DNA from: JANRIZ01 sp033764445
Lineage (GTDB): Bacteria; Verrucomicrobiota; Verrucomicrobiia; JAWXBN01
Length of the DNA stretch: 9,533 bases
Direction of reading: 5' to 3'
Assembly (NCBI GenBank): GCA_033764445.1
Contig: JANRIZ010000034.1
Location: 1-9,533 of the forward strand
A model generated the notes under the pieces. The model searched no databases, had not been told where the DNA came from, and saw only the letters and a program-made list of their open reading frames with translations. Shown piece after piece: positions 1 to 6,815 of this stretch. Both the position numbers and the translations under genes were made by a program. Numbering within the stretch: position 1 is the stretch's first letter; each line of letters starts with the position of its first letter.

Positions 1-1070
1 TTCTGCAATATCTCGTACTCGGCCTTCTGGCCTGCCGCATTGCACCCGGCCATGATCATTTTCCCCTTGGCCTTGGCCACCGGACTGATCAGACGGAATG
101 TCGCAGCCTCTGGCAGCGGGTTGTCGGGGGTGGATGAATCGAGGACGGGACTCCCCTCCGGTTGTGCCAGAGCCAGAAAGCTGAATTTCAAACTCTGCCC
201 CGAGGAGCGCTGCAATTTGCGGTTGATATAGACAAAACTTTCGGGCGGTTCCCAGGACCTCACCTCGTGACACCAATATTTCCCCTCCTTCAATAACGGA
301 CACGCGGAGGCATGCAGACACGGAGCCAGGACCCGGGCCGTCTGTTGGGCACACAGGTGGTCGCGCAGCCGTTCCAGCCGCTCACTGGATTCACGCAATG
401 AGGGTTCGAGAATCAGAAACACCCCCTTTTCGGAAAGGGTTTCCCTCAAAACGGATTCCACCCATTCATTGACCGTCTCCTGGGGGCGTCCAAAAAACAT
501 CTCATTGAGGGAAAAACTCGCCACCACGAGATCAAAACGCAGGTCCCGGATCCCTTCCACCTCGTTGAGTTTCTGCCCGGTCCATTTGTGGGTCCGCATC
601 TGAACGCCGGGCCACAGGACCGCGTTGTCGGCAAACAGCTGGGAGAAGACCCGCAGGCTTTGACCGGCCGTATCGATCCCATGAATGGTCACCCCGGGGC
701 TGAGACGGGAGATTTCCCGGGCAATGCCCAGGCCGGCCGCCCCGGTCCCGCAACCGATATCGAGGATCCGGGCCCCCTGCGATGGCGGAGTCCAGCCGCA
801 ACGCTGTGCCAGCTCCCGCAGGACAAACCGGGGCCGCATGAAACCCTGGGGAAAATAAAACAATCCGTAGGCCGCCAGACGCCCGTAGTCATGGGCATAC
901 TCATCAAACCCGGCCTCCCGCTCGGCGGTGAAATTCTGGCTGAGCGAATCCACCACCGCCCGCAGGGTGTCGAGCGCGGCCTCCCCGTCGGACCGGCCTG
1001 TTTCCCGCAGGGCCTGCCGCCGCCACCACTCCTCCAGCACAGAAGGATAGGATTCGTTTCGGTTCGTCAC
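1..1070 (-). CDS. Rsm22/METTL17-like methyltransferase-fold protein, C-terminus outside window
   Basis: Rsm22-family proteins have a SAM-methyltransferase fold and act in assembly of the small ribosomal subunit. They bind an Fe-S cluster through four cysteines. I translated this frame by hand: 356 residues are visible from a GTG start. SAM motif I (ILDIGCGTGAAG) is at about residues 102-113, and the family-like stretch VVASFSLNEM at 182-191. Cysteines at 251, 257 and 267 lie in a PCLHASACPLL...YWCH block, and a fourth is at 343 (MAGC), in the order expected for the family. Probably only a few tens of C-terminal residues are missing. The frame is open back to a stop near 1228 but contains no ATG. 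I chose GTG 1070 because GGTGAG lies 9 bases upstream; TTG 1097 is the alternative. The gene is divergent from the mla operon. Family confidence is high; the start is uncertain and catalytic activity is unproven, as several members may act without methylation. Confidence 0.85.
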   Translation of the reverse strand, partial: MTNRNESYPSVLEEWWRRQALRETGRSDGEAALDTLRAVVDSLSQNFTAEREAGFDEYAHDYGRLAAYGLFYFPQGFMRPRFVLRELAQRCGWTPPSQGARILDIGCGTGAAGLGIAREISRLSPGVTIHGIDTAGQSLRVFSQLFADNAVLWPGVQMRTHKWTGQKLNEVEGIRDLRFDLVVASFSLNEMFFGRPQETVNEWVESVLRETLSEKGVFLILEPSLRESSERLERLRDHLCAQQTARVLAPCLHASACPLLKEGKYWCHEVRSWEPPESFVYINRKLQRSSGQSLKFSFLALAQPEGSPVLDSSTPDNPLPEAATFRLISPVAKAKGKMIMAGCNAAGQKAEYEILQ

Positions 1071-1112
1071 CCCGTCAATCTCACCGGTTGCCGCCAAAAA
1101 TCGAGGCTTATC

Positions 1113-1298
1113 CGCAGATGGGCTCAGATTGACACCGACTCTTTTTTTGGTTCTGCAACGGCATCCCTGACTCCACTTTAAAACATTCCGCGTTTCAGGC
1201 CGGCATTCGTGGCGCCTGGAAAAAAACCGTTTTCAAAGTCAGTAGACGTTTTACGAAGCGGAATAAAAGCACCTTCCCAAAATCCGAGCCCATCTGCG
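1113..1298. repeat. 186-bp segment bounded by 18-bp imperfect inverted repeats
   Basis: The 18 bases at 1113-1130 (cgcagatgggctcagatt) reappear inverted at 1281-1298 with one mismatch. Inside are a second, shorter inverted pair (ATTCCGC at 1185-1191 and GCGGAAT at 1258-1264) and A/T homopolymer runs near both ends. The segment fills most of the 305-bp gap between the divergent rsm22-like and mlaE genes. It could be a small non-autonomous element with terminal inverted repeats (MITE-like) or a large regulatory dyad. No clear target-site duplication is visible and no transposase is encoded. Confidence 0.5.
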
Positions 1299-1375
1299 TA
1301 TGGCCCTCCGTGGATCAAAAATCACATTGTCTTGGCCGGGCTTCCTCCAGTAGCCTCGGGCCGGTGACGCACACC

Positions 1376-2512
1376 ATGAAGAACCCCCTCCCCACCGCTT
1401 TCGTCGAATACCGCGAAGAACCCGGGAACCGGGGAGTGTTGGTCGTGGGAGGTCGGCTGGACGCCTCCGGCACGACGCTGCTCTGGAACCGGACCACCGC
1501 CCTTTTGGCCGGTAAAAAAAACGCCTCCCTGCAGGTGGATGCCTCGGGGATCCTCTACTGCGATGCCGCGGGAATCGCCTACCTGCGTTACCTGAGCTCC
1601 GGCGGCATGAGCCCGGGTCTGCCGGTGACCCTCACGGGTCTGGACGAAAAGTCCCGCCGTCTTTTTGATCTCCTGACCGATGCGGATCTGGAGTCCCTGC
1701 GGCCCCGCGCCCTTCCACCGCGCTCCTTTCCCGAGGAGATCGGGGCCGGGACCGTGGACGCTCTGCGCGGGGACCGGGAAACGGTTGAATTCATCGGCGA
1801 ACTGGCCGCAGCCCTGTGGCATGTGATCCTGCACCCGCGCCTGCTGCGGTGGAAACAAATCCTGACCGTGTTTGAAAAGGCGGGAGTCAATGCCCTTCCC
1901 ATTGTGGCCCTGATCAGCTTTCTTGTGGGTCTGATCATCGCCTTCCAGTCGGTTCCGCAACTGGCCAAGTACGGCGCGCAGATTTACGTCATCAACATGG
2001 TGGCCCTGGTCATGATCCGCGAACTGGGCCCGATCATGACCGCCATTGCCCTGGCCGGACGCTCGGGTTCGGCCTTTGCAGCCGAACTGGGCACGATGAA
2101 AATCAATGAGGAACTCAACGCGCTCAAAACCATGGGCCTCAATCCCGTGTCCTTCCTGGTGGTCGAACGCGTGATCGCCGGGACGTTGGTCACGCCGTTG
2201 CTGACCGTGTACTCGATGTTTCTGGGGATTCTGGGGGGCATGATCATCATGCACACGTTTGATTTTTCCACAACCACCCTTCTGGCCCAGCTGACCGAGG
2301 CCGTCTCCATCAACGACGTGCTCATCGGTGTCTTCAAGGGATTCTTTTTTGGGCTCCTGGTCTCGGGCATCGGCTGCCTGCGGGGCCTTCAGACTCAGTC
2401 GGGTGCCAGTGCCGTGGGGGATTCCACGACCCGGGCTGTCGTGTCCAGCATCATTGCCATCATCACCTGGGACGCCATCTTTTCGGTCCTTCTCTACATC
2501 CTCAAAATATGA
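1376..2512 (+). CDS. mlaE: MlaE-type lipid ABC transporter permease with N-terminal STAS domain
   Basis: This is the inner-membrane permease of a MlaFED-type ABC transporter moving phospholipid or similar lipid across the periplasm. From ATG 1376 it is 378 residues. About the first 105 form a STAS-like domain, with the core DASGILYCDAAGIAYL at 60-75. The rest is the MlaE/YrbE domain, with several hydrophobic segments and the hallmark stretch from RELGPIMTAIALAGRSGSAF through AAELGTMKINEELNALKTMG. In E. coli the STAS partner, MlaB, is a separate protein; here it is fused. The serine usual in phosphorylatable STAS proteins (DSAG) is alanine (DAAG), so classical STAS phosphorylation is unlikely. 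I prefer ATG 1376, with GGTGA 8 bases upstream, over the in-frame GTG 1310, because the STAS domain begins just after residue 8 and GTG 1310 has no SD. It is the first gene of the operon and its stop overlaps mlaF by four bases. Confidence 0.93.
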   Translation: MKNPLPTAFVEYREEPGNRGVLVVGGRLDASGTTLLWNRTTALLAGKKNASLQVDASGILYCDAAGIAYLRYLSSGGMSPGLPVTLTGLDEKSRRLFDLLTDADLESLRPRALPPRSFPEEIGAGTVDALRGDRETVEFIGELAAALWHVILHPRLLRWKQILTVFEKAGVNALPIVALISFLVGLIIAFQSVPQLAKYGAQIYVINMVALVMIRELGPIMTAIALAGRSGSAFAAELGTMKINEELNALKTMGLNPVSFLVVERVIAGTLVTPLLTVYSMFLGILGGMIIMHTFDFSTTTLLAQLTEAVSINDVLIGVFKGFFFGLLVSGIGCLRGLQTQSGASAVGDSTTRAVVSSIIAIITWDAIFSVLLYILKI

Positions 2513-3282
2513 CCACTGCGACCGAAAACGCCATCGAGGTCCGGGGTCTGCGGGCGGCCTACGGGGACAACGTCATTCTGCAGAACATCGGTTTTTCCGT
2601 CAGACGCGGGGAGGTTTTTGTGATCCTGGGCGGGTCCGGCTGCGGCAAAAGCACGCTGATGAAATTCATGATCGGCCTGTACCGGCCCACGGCAGGCGAG
2701 ATCCTCATTGGCGGGGAGGATATCGCCCGCGCCGAGGGGGCCGACTACCTCCGCATCCTGCGCCGGTTCGGAGTCATGTACCAGAGCGGGGCCCTGTTTG
2801 GCTCGCTGACCGTCCGGGAAAACGTGAAGCTGCCGCTGGATGTCTTTACCCGCCTGCCCGAGCAGGCCAAACAGATGATCGTCCTTCTCAAACTCAGGCT
2901 GGTGGGCCTGGAACAGGCCATTGACAAACTCCCCTCGGAACTCAGCGGCGGAATGATCAAACGCGCCGCCATCGCCCGGGCCATGGCCCTGGACCCGGAA
3001 ATCCTGTTTTTGGATGAACCCTCCGCGGGTCTGGACCCCGTTTCCTCGGCGAGTCTGGATGACCTCATCAATTACCTTTCGGCAAGTCTGGGCATCACGT
3101 TTGTGGTGGTCACCCACGAACTGCCCAGCATTTACGCCATCGCCGACCGGGTGATCATGCTCGACAAGAATACAAAAACCATTATCGCTGAAGGACCCCC
3201 CGAACGGCTTCGGGATCAGGACCAAAACCCCTTGGTCCGGCAGTTTTTCAACCGGAAGCCCGCTGCGGGGACCATCCCATGA
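2509..3282 (+). CDS. mlaF: MlaF-type ABC transporter ATP-binding protein
   Basis: This cytoplasmic ATPase subunit powers the MlaE permease. All ABC motifs are intact over 257 residues: Walker A GGSGCGKST at 41-49, Q-loop Gln92 in MYQSGALF, signature LSGGM at 145-149, Walker B ILFLDE at 165-170 with catalytic Glu170, D-loop SAGLD at 172-176, and switch His203 in VTHE. The stretch YQSGALFGSLTVRENV is typical of the MlaF/MCE-transport ATPases rather than other importers. Its ATG overlaps the mlaE stop (ATGA) and its own stop overlaps the mlaD start in the same way. No strong SD precedes it, so translational coupling to mlaE is likely. Nothing looks degenerate. Confidence 0.96.
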   Translation: MTTATENAIEVRGLRAAYGDNVILQNIGFSVRRGEVFVILGGSGCGKSTLMKFMIGLYRPTAGEILIGGEDIARAEGADYLRILRRFGVMYQSGALFGSLTVRENVKLPLDVFTRLPEQAKQMIVLLKLRLVGLEQAIDKLPSELSGGMIKRAAIARAMALDPEILFLDEPSAGLDPVSSASLDDLINYLSASLGITFVVVTHELPSIYAIADRVIMLDKNTKTIIAEGPPERLRDQDQNPLVRQFFNRKPAAGTIP

Positions 3283-4052
3283 GTGCTTCCTCCAACCACT
3301 TCAAGATCGGCGTTTTTGTCCTCCTCGCCTTCGGCCTTTTTTTCTGCGGTCTGGTGGCCTTTGGACTGATGAATCTTTTCGTGCCCAGCACCCGCTTTGA
3401 AACCTATGTGGACAGCTCCATCGAGGGTCTCTCCATCGGGTCCCCTGTCAAATTCCGCGGGGTGAAAGTCGGCAAGGTCACACGCATCGAATTTGCCGAC
3501 AAAAGGTACGCAGCCGGGGGCTCGGGACTGGTTCTCATCACCTTCGATGTGGAGGAGGAATATGCCCCCTTTTCGGATGATCTCGAAAATGAGGTGCAGA
3601 AGGAAATCGACAAGGGCCTGCGCGCCCGAGTGACCAGCCAGGGGATCACCGGCACCAGCTACCTTTCCCTCGACTATCTCAACCCGAAGGACCATGCCCC
3701 CATGCCGATCACGTGGAAACCCCATCATTTCTATATCCCCTCCGCCAAAAGCCAGCTGTCCCAGATGATTTCCTCCCTGGAAAAGTCCCTGCGCAAAATC
3801 GAGAACCTGCCCCTGGACAAGATCGGAACGAATCTGGACGAACTGCTCATCGAGGTCCGTTACTCAAACATCAAGGCCCAGTCCTTCATGGACACACTCA
3901 ATGAAAGCAATCTGCGTGAATCCATCGAAAACCTGGGGACCATCACCGAAAATCTGGATTCCATCTCCCAGGACCTTCGCACCTACCCGTCTCATTTTTT
4001 TCTCGGGCCCCCGCCCGCCCCCAGCAAAAGTCTTCCACCCGCAAAAAAATAA
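3279..4052 (+). CDS. mlaD: MlaD-type MCE-domain lipid-binding protein
   Basis: This membrane-anchored periplasmic substrate-binding subunit is expected to form a ring carrying lipid on the MlaEF complex. It has 257 residues with one N-terminal transmembrane segment at about 8-35. A single MCE domain covers about 37-134, including FETYVDSSIEGLSIGSPVKF followed by RGVKVGKV, and LRARVTSQGITGTSYLSLD. A helical region with heptad-like spacing (about 155-235) could form a coiled-coil barrel or needle beyond the ring. The C-terminus ends in a Pro-rich tail (GPPPAPSKSLPPAKK). A GGGGA stretch 7 bases before the ATG may serve as SD in addition to the ATGA overlap with mlaF. The length and single MCE domain fit MlaD-like proteins better than multi-domain PqiB or LetB. 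Confidence 0.93.
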   Translation: MSASSNHFKIGVFVLLAFGLFFCGLVAFGLMNLFVPSTRFETYVDSSIEGLSIGSPVKFRGVKVGKVTRIEFADKRYAAGGSGLVLITFDVEEEYAPFSDDLENEVQKEIDKGLRARVTSQGITGTSYLSLDYLNPKDHAPMPITWKPHHFYIPSAKSQLSQMISSLEKSLRKIENLPLDKIGTNLDELLIEVRYSNIKAQSFMDTLNESNLRESIENLGTITENLDSISQDLRTYPSHFFLGPPPAPSKSLPPAKK

Positions 4053-4056
4053 TCCC

Positions 4057-4707
4057 ATGCCACTCCGCTCCCCCCTTTCCCTGCTCCTGTTGGGCACCGC
4101 CGCCCTGCTCGCGGGCTGTGTCTCCCGCCCCAACATTCCGGTCGAAAAATATTCCCTGCCGGCCTCCGAAAAGGGTCCCGCCGCAGAGGCCCATTTTGAG
4201 GGCACCCTCGCCGTCCACCGTGTCTCGGTCTCCCCCCAATTCCAAAATCGCAATTTCACCTACCGGATCAGCGAATTCGGCTTCGAGTCCGATGCCTACC
4301 ACACATTTTTCGCCCCTCCGGGTCAGGTCTTTTCCCAGCCCCTGCGCAGTCATCTCCGGGCGGCGGGTCTTTTTACGGATGTTGTCTCGCGCAACGACGA
4401 TCTGGGGGCGAAATTTTTCATGACCGCGGAAATTCTCGAACTGTACGGGGACTTCCGCCCGGGCAAACCCTCCGCTGCGGTCCTGAAAATCAGTTTCCTG
4501 GTCTATACAAAGGACGCCAAAAACTTCAAAAATCCCTTTTACCAGGGGGAGTATCTCGAATCGGTGCCTCTCCGGGGAAAATCCGGCGACCAGCTCATGC
4601 AGGCCTGGAACCGGGCCCTGGAAAAAATTGTCTCCCGCCTGGCCGCCGACCTCTCGGAAACACCCCCGCCCGCCCCCTCACCCTCGATCCCCTCCCCCTC
4701 CAAATGA
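4057..4707 (+). CDS. PqiC/YmbA-type ABC transport auxiliary lipoprotein
   Basis: This predicted outer-membrane lipoprotein is of the family that accompanies MCE transporters (ABC-type transport auxiliary component, like E. coli PqiC). It has 216 residues. A signal peptide ends in the lipobox LLAGC, with the lipidated Cys at 21 and Val at +2, so outer-membrane sorting is expected. Family-like features follow: KYSLPAS at 31-37, a strand around LAVHRVSVSPQF, FTYRISEFGFESDAYHTF at 67-84, and a C-terminal helix with DQLMQAWNRALEKIVSRLA. The tail is Pro/Ser-rich, like that of MlaD upstream. ATG 4057 is chosen because it directly precedes the signal peptide; the same frame is open further upstream inside mlaD but that part is not signal-like. 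It lies 4 bases after mlaD and overlaps the next gene by ATGA. It probably docks the transporter at the outer membrane. Confidence 0.85.
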   Translation: MPLRSPLSLLLLGTAALLAGCVSRPNIPVEKYSLPASEKGPAAEAHFEGTLAVHRVSVSPQFQNRNFTYRISEFGFESDAYHTFFAPPGQVFSQPLRSHLRAAGLFTDVVSRNDDLGAKFFMTAEILELYGDFRPGKPSAAVLKISFLVYTKDAKNFKNPFYQGEYLESVPLRGKSGDQLMQAWNRALEKIVSRLAADLSETPPPAPSPSIPSPSK

Positions 4708-5000
4708 AATCGCTCCGGTCCGTCCTTCTTCCCCCCCTGCTGGCACTTCTTCTTTCGGGCTGTGAAACAACCCCGTCCCGCCACGGACGCATCTCGGGCG
4801 AGGAGGCCGAAAAACTGGCGCGCCGGGGGGGGTTCATCGAATCCAACGCCCGGTGTGAGGCGGCCACCTGGTCGCAGGACTACCAATGCTGGATCATCCT
4901 CGTCAAATCACCCCAAAGCCAGGGGGCTCCCCTCACCCAACGCGTCGTGGTCAGTGCCAACGGAAATGACATCTGGACGGAAAGTTATGGCCCGAACTGA
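4704..5000 (+). CDS. Small predicted lipoprotein of unknown function, last gene of mla operon
   Basis: I do not recognise this 98-residue protein. It begins with a basic, hydrophobic signal peptide and a lipobox (LLLSGC, lipidated Cys20, Glu at +2, consistent with the outer membrane). The mature part of about 79 residues contains EEAEKLARRGGFI, then two further cysteines in NARCEAATWSQDYQCWIILV that could form a disulfide, and a final strand-rich segment (RVVVSANGNDIWTESYG). The pattern resembles a small single-domain periplasmic fold. The ATG overlaps the stop of the preceding lipoprotein gene (ATGA), which argues for co-translation and a role with the lipid transporter. The stop lies only 8 bases from the converging RNase H stop, with no room for a separate terminator. 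Confidence 0.8.
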   Translation: MKSLRSVLLPPLLALLLSGCETTPSRHGRISGEEAEKLARRGGFIESNARCEAATWSQDYQCWIILVKSPQSQGAPLTQRVVVSANGNDIWTESYGPN

Positions 5001-5008
5001 CCCGGTCA

Positions 5009-5545
5009 CTACAACAACCGCGCGTCCTCCTCCCCGTCCTCCCTCTTTTTGAATGCTTCCAGAAAGTCCCGCAGTTCCTCCGCCGTGTGATTCCTTCTGA
5101 TCCGGTCGATTTCCTGGTTGGCCCGTGTATCACACCTCTCGTTGCCTTCGTTCCCGGCGTGGCCCTTCACCCAATGCCAGCGCACGGTATGCCCGTCCAC
5201 CTCCGCCTCCAGGGCCTTCCACAGGTCCGCATTTTTGACGGGTTTTTTGGCCGCCGTGCGCCAGCCGTTCCGCTTCCAGGTCCGAATCCACCGGGTCACC
5301 CCGTTTTTCAAATATTGGGAATCGGTGTGCAGTTCCACGTCACAGGGGGTTTTCAACGCCCTGAGGGCCTCCAGGGCGGCGGTCAGCTCCATGCGGTTGT
5401 TGGTGGTGGCGGGTTCACCCCCGCCGATCTCGCGCCGGTGCGGGCCGCATTTCAGAACCGCCGCCCAGCCGCCCGGTCCCGGGTTGCCATGGCATCCACC
5501 ATCTGTGTGAATGGTCACTTTTTTGCGGGGGGCGGGGGAGGTCAT
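5009..5545 (-). CDS. rnhA: Ribonuclease HI
   Basis: RNase HI cleaves the RNA strand of RNA-DNA hybrids in the cytoplasm, removing primers and R-loops. From ATG 5545 the protein is 178 residues, slightly longer than the usual 150-160. The four catalytic acids are present: Asp15 (TIHTDGGCHGNPGPGG), Glu53 (NNRMEL), Asp75 (HTDSQYL) and Asp139 (ERCDTRA). His129 of the flexible loop is also present (WVKGHAGNEGNE). The C-terminal extension (AEELRDFLEAFKKREDGEEDA) is charged and probably helical. I chose ATG 5545 because the conserved fold begins eight residues later. An in-frame GTG at 5647 would add 34 non-conserved residues and run into the divergent reductase promoter. A 15-codon ORF upstream overlaps the start (see 5542-5589). 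Confidence 0.96.
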   Translation of the reverse strand: MTSPAPRKKVTIHTDGGCHGNPGPGGWAAVLKCGPHRREIGGGEPATTNNRMELTAALEALRALKTPCDVELHTDSQYLKNGVTRWIRTWKRNGWRTAAKKPVKNADLWKALEAEVDGHTVRWHWVKGHAGNEGNERCDTRANQEIDRIRRNHTAEELRDFLEAFKKREDGEEDARLL

Positions 5546-5589
5546 GCGTCGTGGGGATCGGATTTCCAATGCGGGCCAGCTTTGATCAT
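5542..5589 (-). other. Possible 15-codon leader ORF overlapping the rnhA start
   Basis: A short frame reads MIKAGPHWKSDPHDA from ATG 5589, and its TGA overlaps the rnhA ATG as ATGA. AAGG stands about 8 bases before its ATG, while rnhA itself has no clear SD. It could feed ribosomes onto rnhA by coupling. It could equally be chance, since a frame this short is not significant by itself. Confidence 0.3.
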
Positions 5590-5634
5590 TTTGCGGCCTT
5601 TTGAAATATGAAAGTTGACCGGACGGACGGTGGT

Positions 5635-5664
5635 TTGACACGGTCACGAATTGGGTTCATTAAT
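5635..5664 (+). promoter_or_regulatory. Sigma70-like promoter with overlapping dyad upstream of the Old Yellow Enzyme gene
   Basis: A perfect -35 hexamer TTGACA is at 5635-5640. After an 18-base gap there is a weaker -10 candidate, ATTAAT, at 5659-5664. A GAATT-N9-AATTC dyad (5648-5666) spans the spacer and the -10, where a repressor or activator could bind. This fits the inducible control common for flavin ene-reductases. The start codon follows about 30 bases later with AGGA as a plausible SD (about 5683-5686). Confidence 0.5.
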
Positions 5665-5693
5665 TCCCCACCACCCAAAATCAGGATTTCCAT

Positions 5694-6788
5694 ATGAACA
5701 CGACACCGACTCTCTTTTCTCCCCTCCCACTGGGGGCCCTTGAAACCCCCAACCGCATTTTTATGGCCCCGCTGACCCGCTGCCGTGCGGCGGAGGGAAA
5801 TGTGCCGACCGATCTGAATGCCGAATACTACCGTCAGCGCGCCTCGGCGGGACTGATCATCTCGGAGGCGACCTCCGTCTCCCCGTACGGGTTCGGATAC
5901 CCGAATACCCCCGGCATTTTTACGGCAGCGCAGGTCGCGGGTTGGAAAAAGGTCACTGCGGCTGTCCATGGCGCCGGCGGACGGATTTTTCTCCAGCTCT
6001 GGCATGTGGGGCGCGTTTCCCATCCGGCCTTTCAGCCCGGGGGCATTGACCCTGTCGCCCCCTCGGCGATCAAACCAAAAGGTAAAATTTTCACCGGGAC
6101 GGGCATGGAGGATTATCCCGTTCCCCGCGCACTGGAGCTTTCGGAGATTCCGGGCATCATCGCCGAGTACGTCCACGGCGCAAAATGCGCCCAGGAGGCG
6201 GGGTTTGACGGCGTGGAAATTCACAATGCCAATGGATATCTTCTCGACCAATTTCTGCGCGATGGCACCAATCAGCGCTCGGATCAATACGGGGGCCCCG
6301 TCCAGAACCGCGCCCGACTGACTCTTGAGGTCACCGAGGCGGTCATTGGCGTCTGGGGCGCTTCCCGCGTGGGAATCCGTCTCTCTCCGGGCGGGGTCTT
6401 CAATGACATGCATGACAGCAACCCTTTGGCCACCTTTGGCCATGTTCTGAAAGAACTCAGCCGCTACAATCTCGCCTACGCGCATGTGACCCAGGTAACC
6501 GCCCAGGATGTCGCCCACGGCGCGACCGAGGGGGTGGGTCCCAGGGAATTGCGCCCGTTTTATCCCGGCACAATGGTCAGCGCGGGCGGTTTTACACAGG
6601 AATCCGGCAACAAAGCCCTGGCCGAGGGGTGGGCGGATGCCATCGCCTTTGGCGTGCCCTTCCTCTCCAATCCCGACCTTCCGGAACGCTTCCGCCGGAA
6701 CGCGGGACTCAACACGCCGGATGAGTCCACCTTTTACGCGACCGGGCCCAAAGGTTATACGGACTACGCCTCACTGGCGGCGGTGTGA
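5694..6788 (+). CDS. Old Yellow Enzyme family FMN-dependent ene-reductase (NemA-like)
   Basis: This cytoplasmic flavoenzyme uses NAD(P)H to reduce activated C=C bonds or nitro and nitrate-ester groups in electrophilic compounds; its natural substrate is not predictable from sequence. It has 364 residues, the usual length for classical OYEs. Visible motifs are APLTRCRA at 25-32 (Thr28 near FMN N5), QLWHVGR at 101-107 with Trp103, the substrate-binding pair His177/Asn180 in EIHNANGYLLDQFL, Tyr199 in RSDQYGG (likely proton donor), Arg229 (flavin contact), and the phosphate-binding end SAGGF...ADAIAFGVPFLSNPDL. Thr at position 28 and a His/Asn pair place it in the classical OYE/NemA group rather than the thermophilic-like group. 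It is monocistronic, divergent from rnhA, with its own promoter. An alternative label would be N-ethylmaleimide or morphinone reductase. Confidence 0.95.
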   Translation: MNTTPTLFSPLPLGALETPNRIFMAPLTRCRAAEGNVPTDLNAEYYRQRASAGLIISEATSVSPYGFGYPNTPGIFTAAQVAGWKKVTAAVHGAGGRIFLQLWHVGRVSHPAFQPGGIDPVAPSAIKPKGKIFTGTGMEDYPVPRALELSEIPGIIAEYVHGAKCAQEAGFDGVEIHNANGYLLDQFLRDGTNQRSDQYGGPVQNRARLTLEVTEAVIGVWGASRVGIRLSPGGVFNDMHDSNPLATFGHVLKELSRYNLAYAHVTQVTAQDVAHGATEGVGPRELRPFYPGTMVSAGGFTQESGNKALAEGWADAIAFGVPFLSNPDLPERFRRNAGLNTPDESTFYATGPKGYTDYASLAAV

Positions 6789-6815
6789 CGCAATGACCAT
6801 GGAGCCGGTGCGCGC

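Noticed and set aside
588..1181. 197-codon plus-strand open frame opposite the Rsm22-like gene
   Set aside because: The minus-strand frame carries SAM and four-cysteine motifs; the plus product looks like an antisense shadow.
1310..1375. Upstream GTG start for mlaE adding 22 residues
   Set aside because: There is no SD, and the added residues are not part of the STAS domain.
1322..2254. 310-codon minus-strand open frame opposite mlaE
   Set aside because: It mirrors a clear permease, its product is rich in Gly, His and Gln without domain motifs, and it is best explained as a GC-rich antisense frame.
4998..5008. TGACC-C-GGTCA palindrome between the converging operon end and rnhA
   Set aside because: It is short, lies between two stop codons and has no T-run; most likely incidental.
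5586..6518. 310-codon minus-strand open frame opposite the Old Yellow Enzyme gene
   Set aside because: The plus-strand enzyme has all its active-site motifs; the antisense product shows no recognisable family and runs into the rnhA upstream region.
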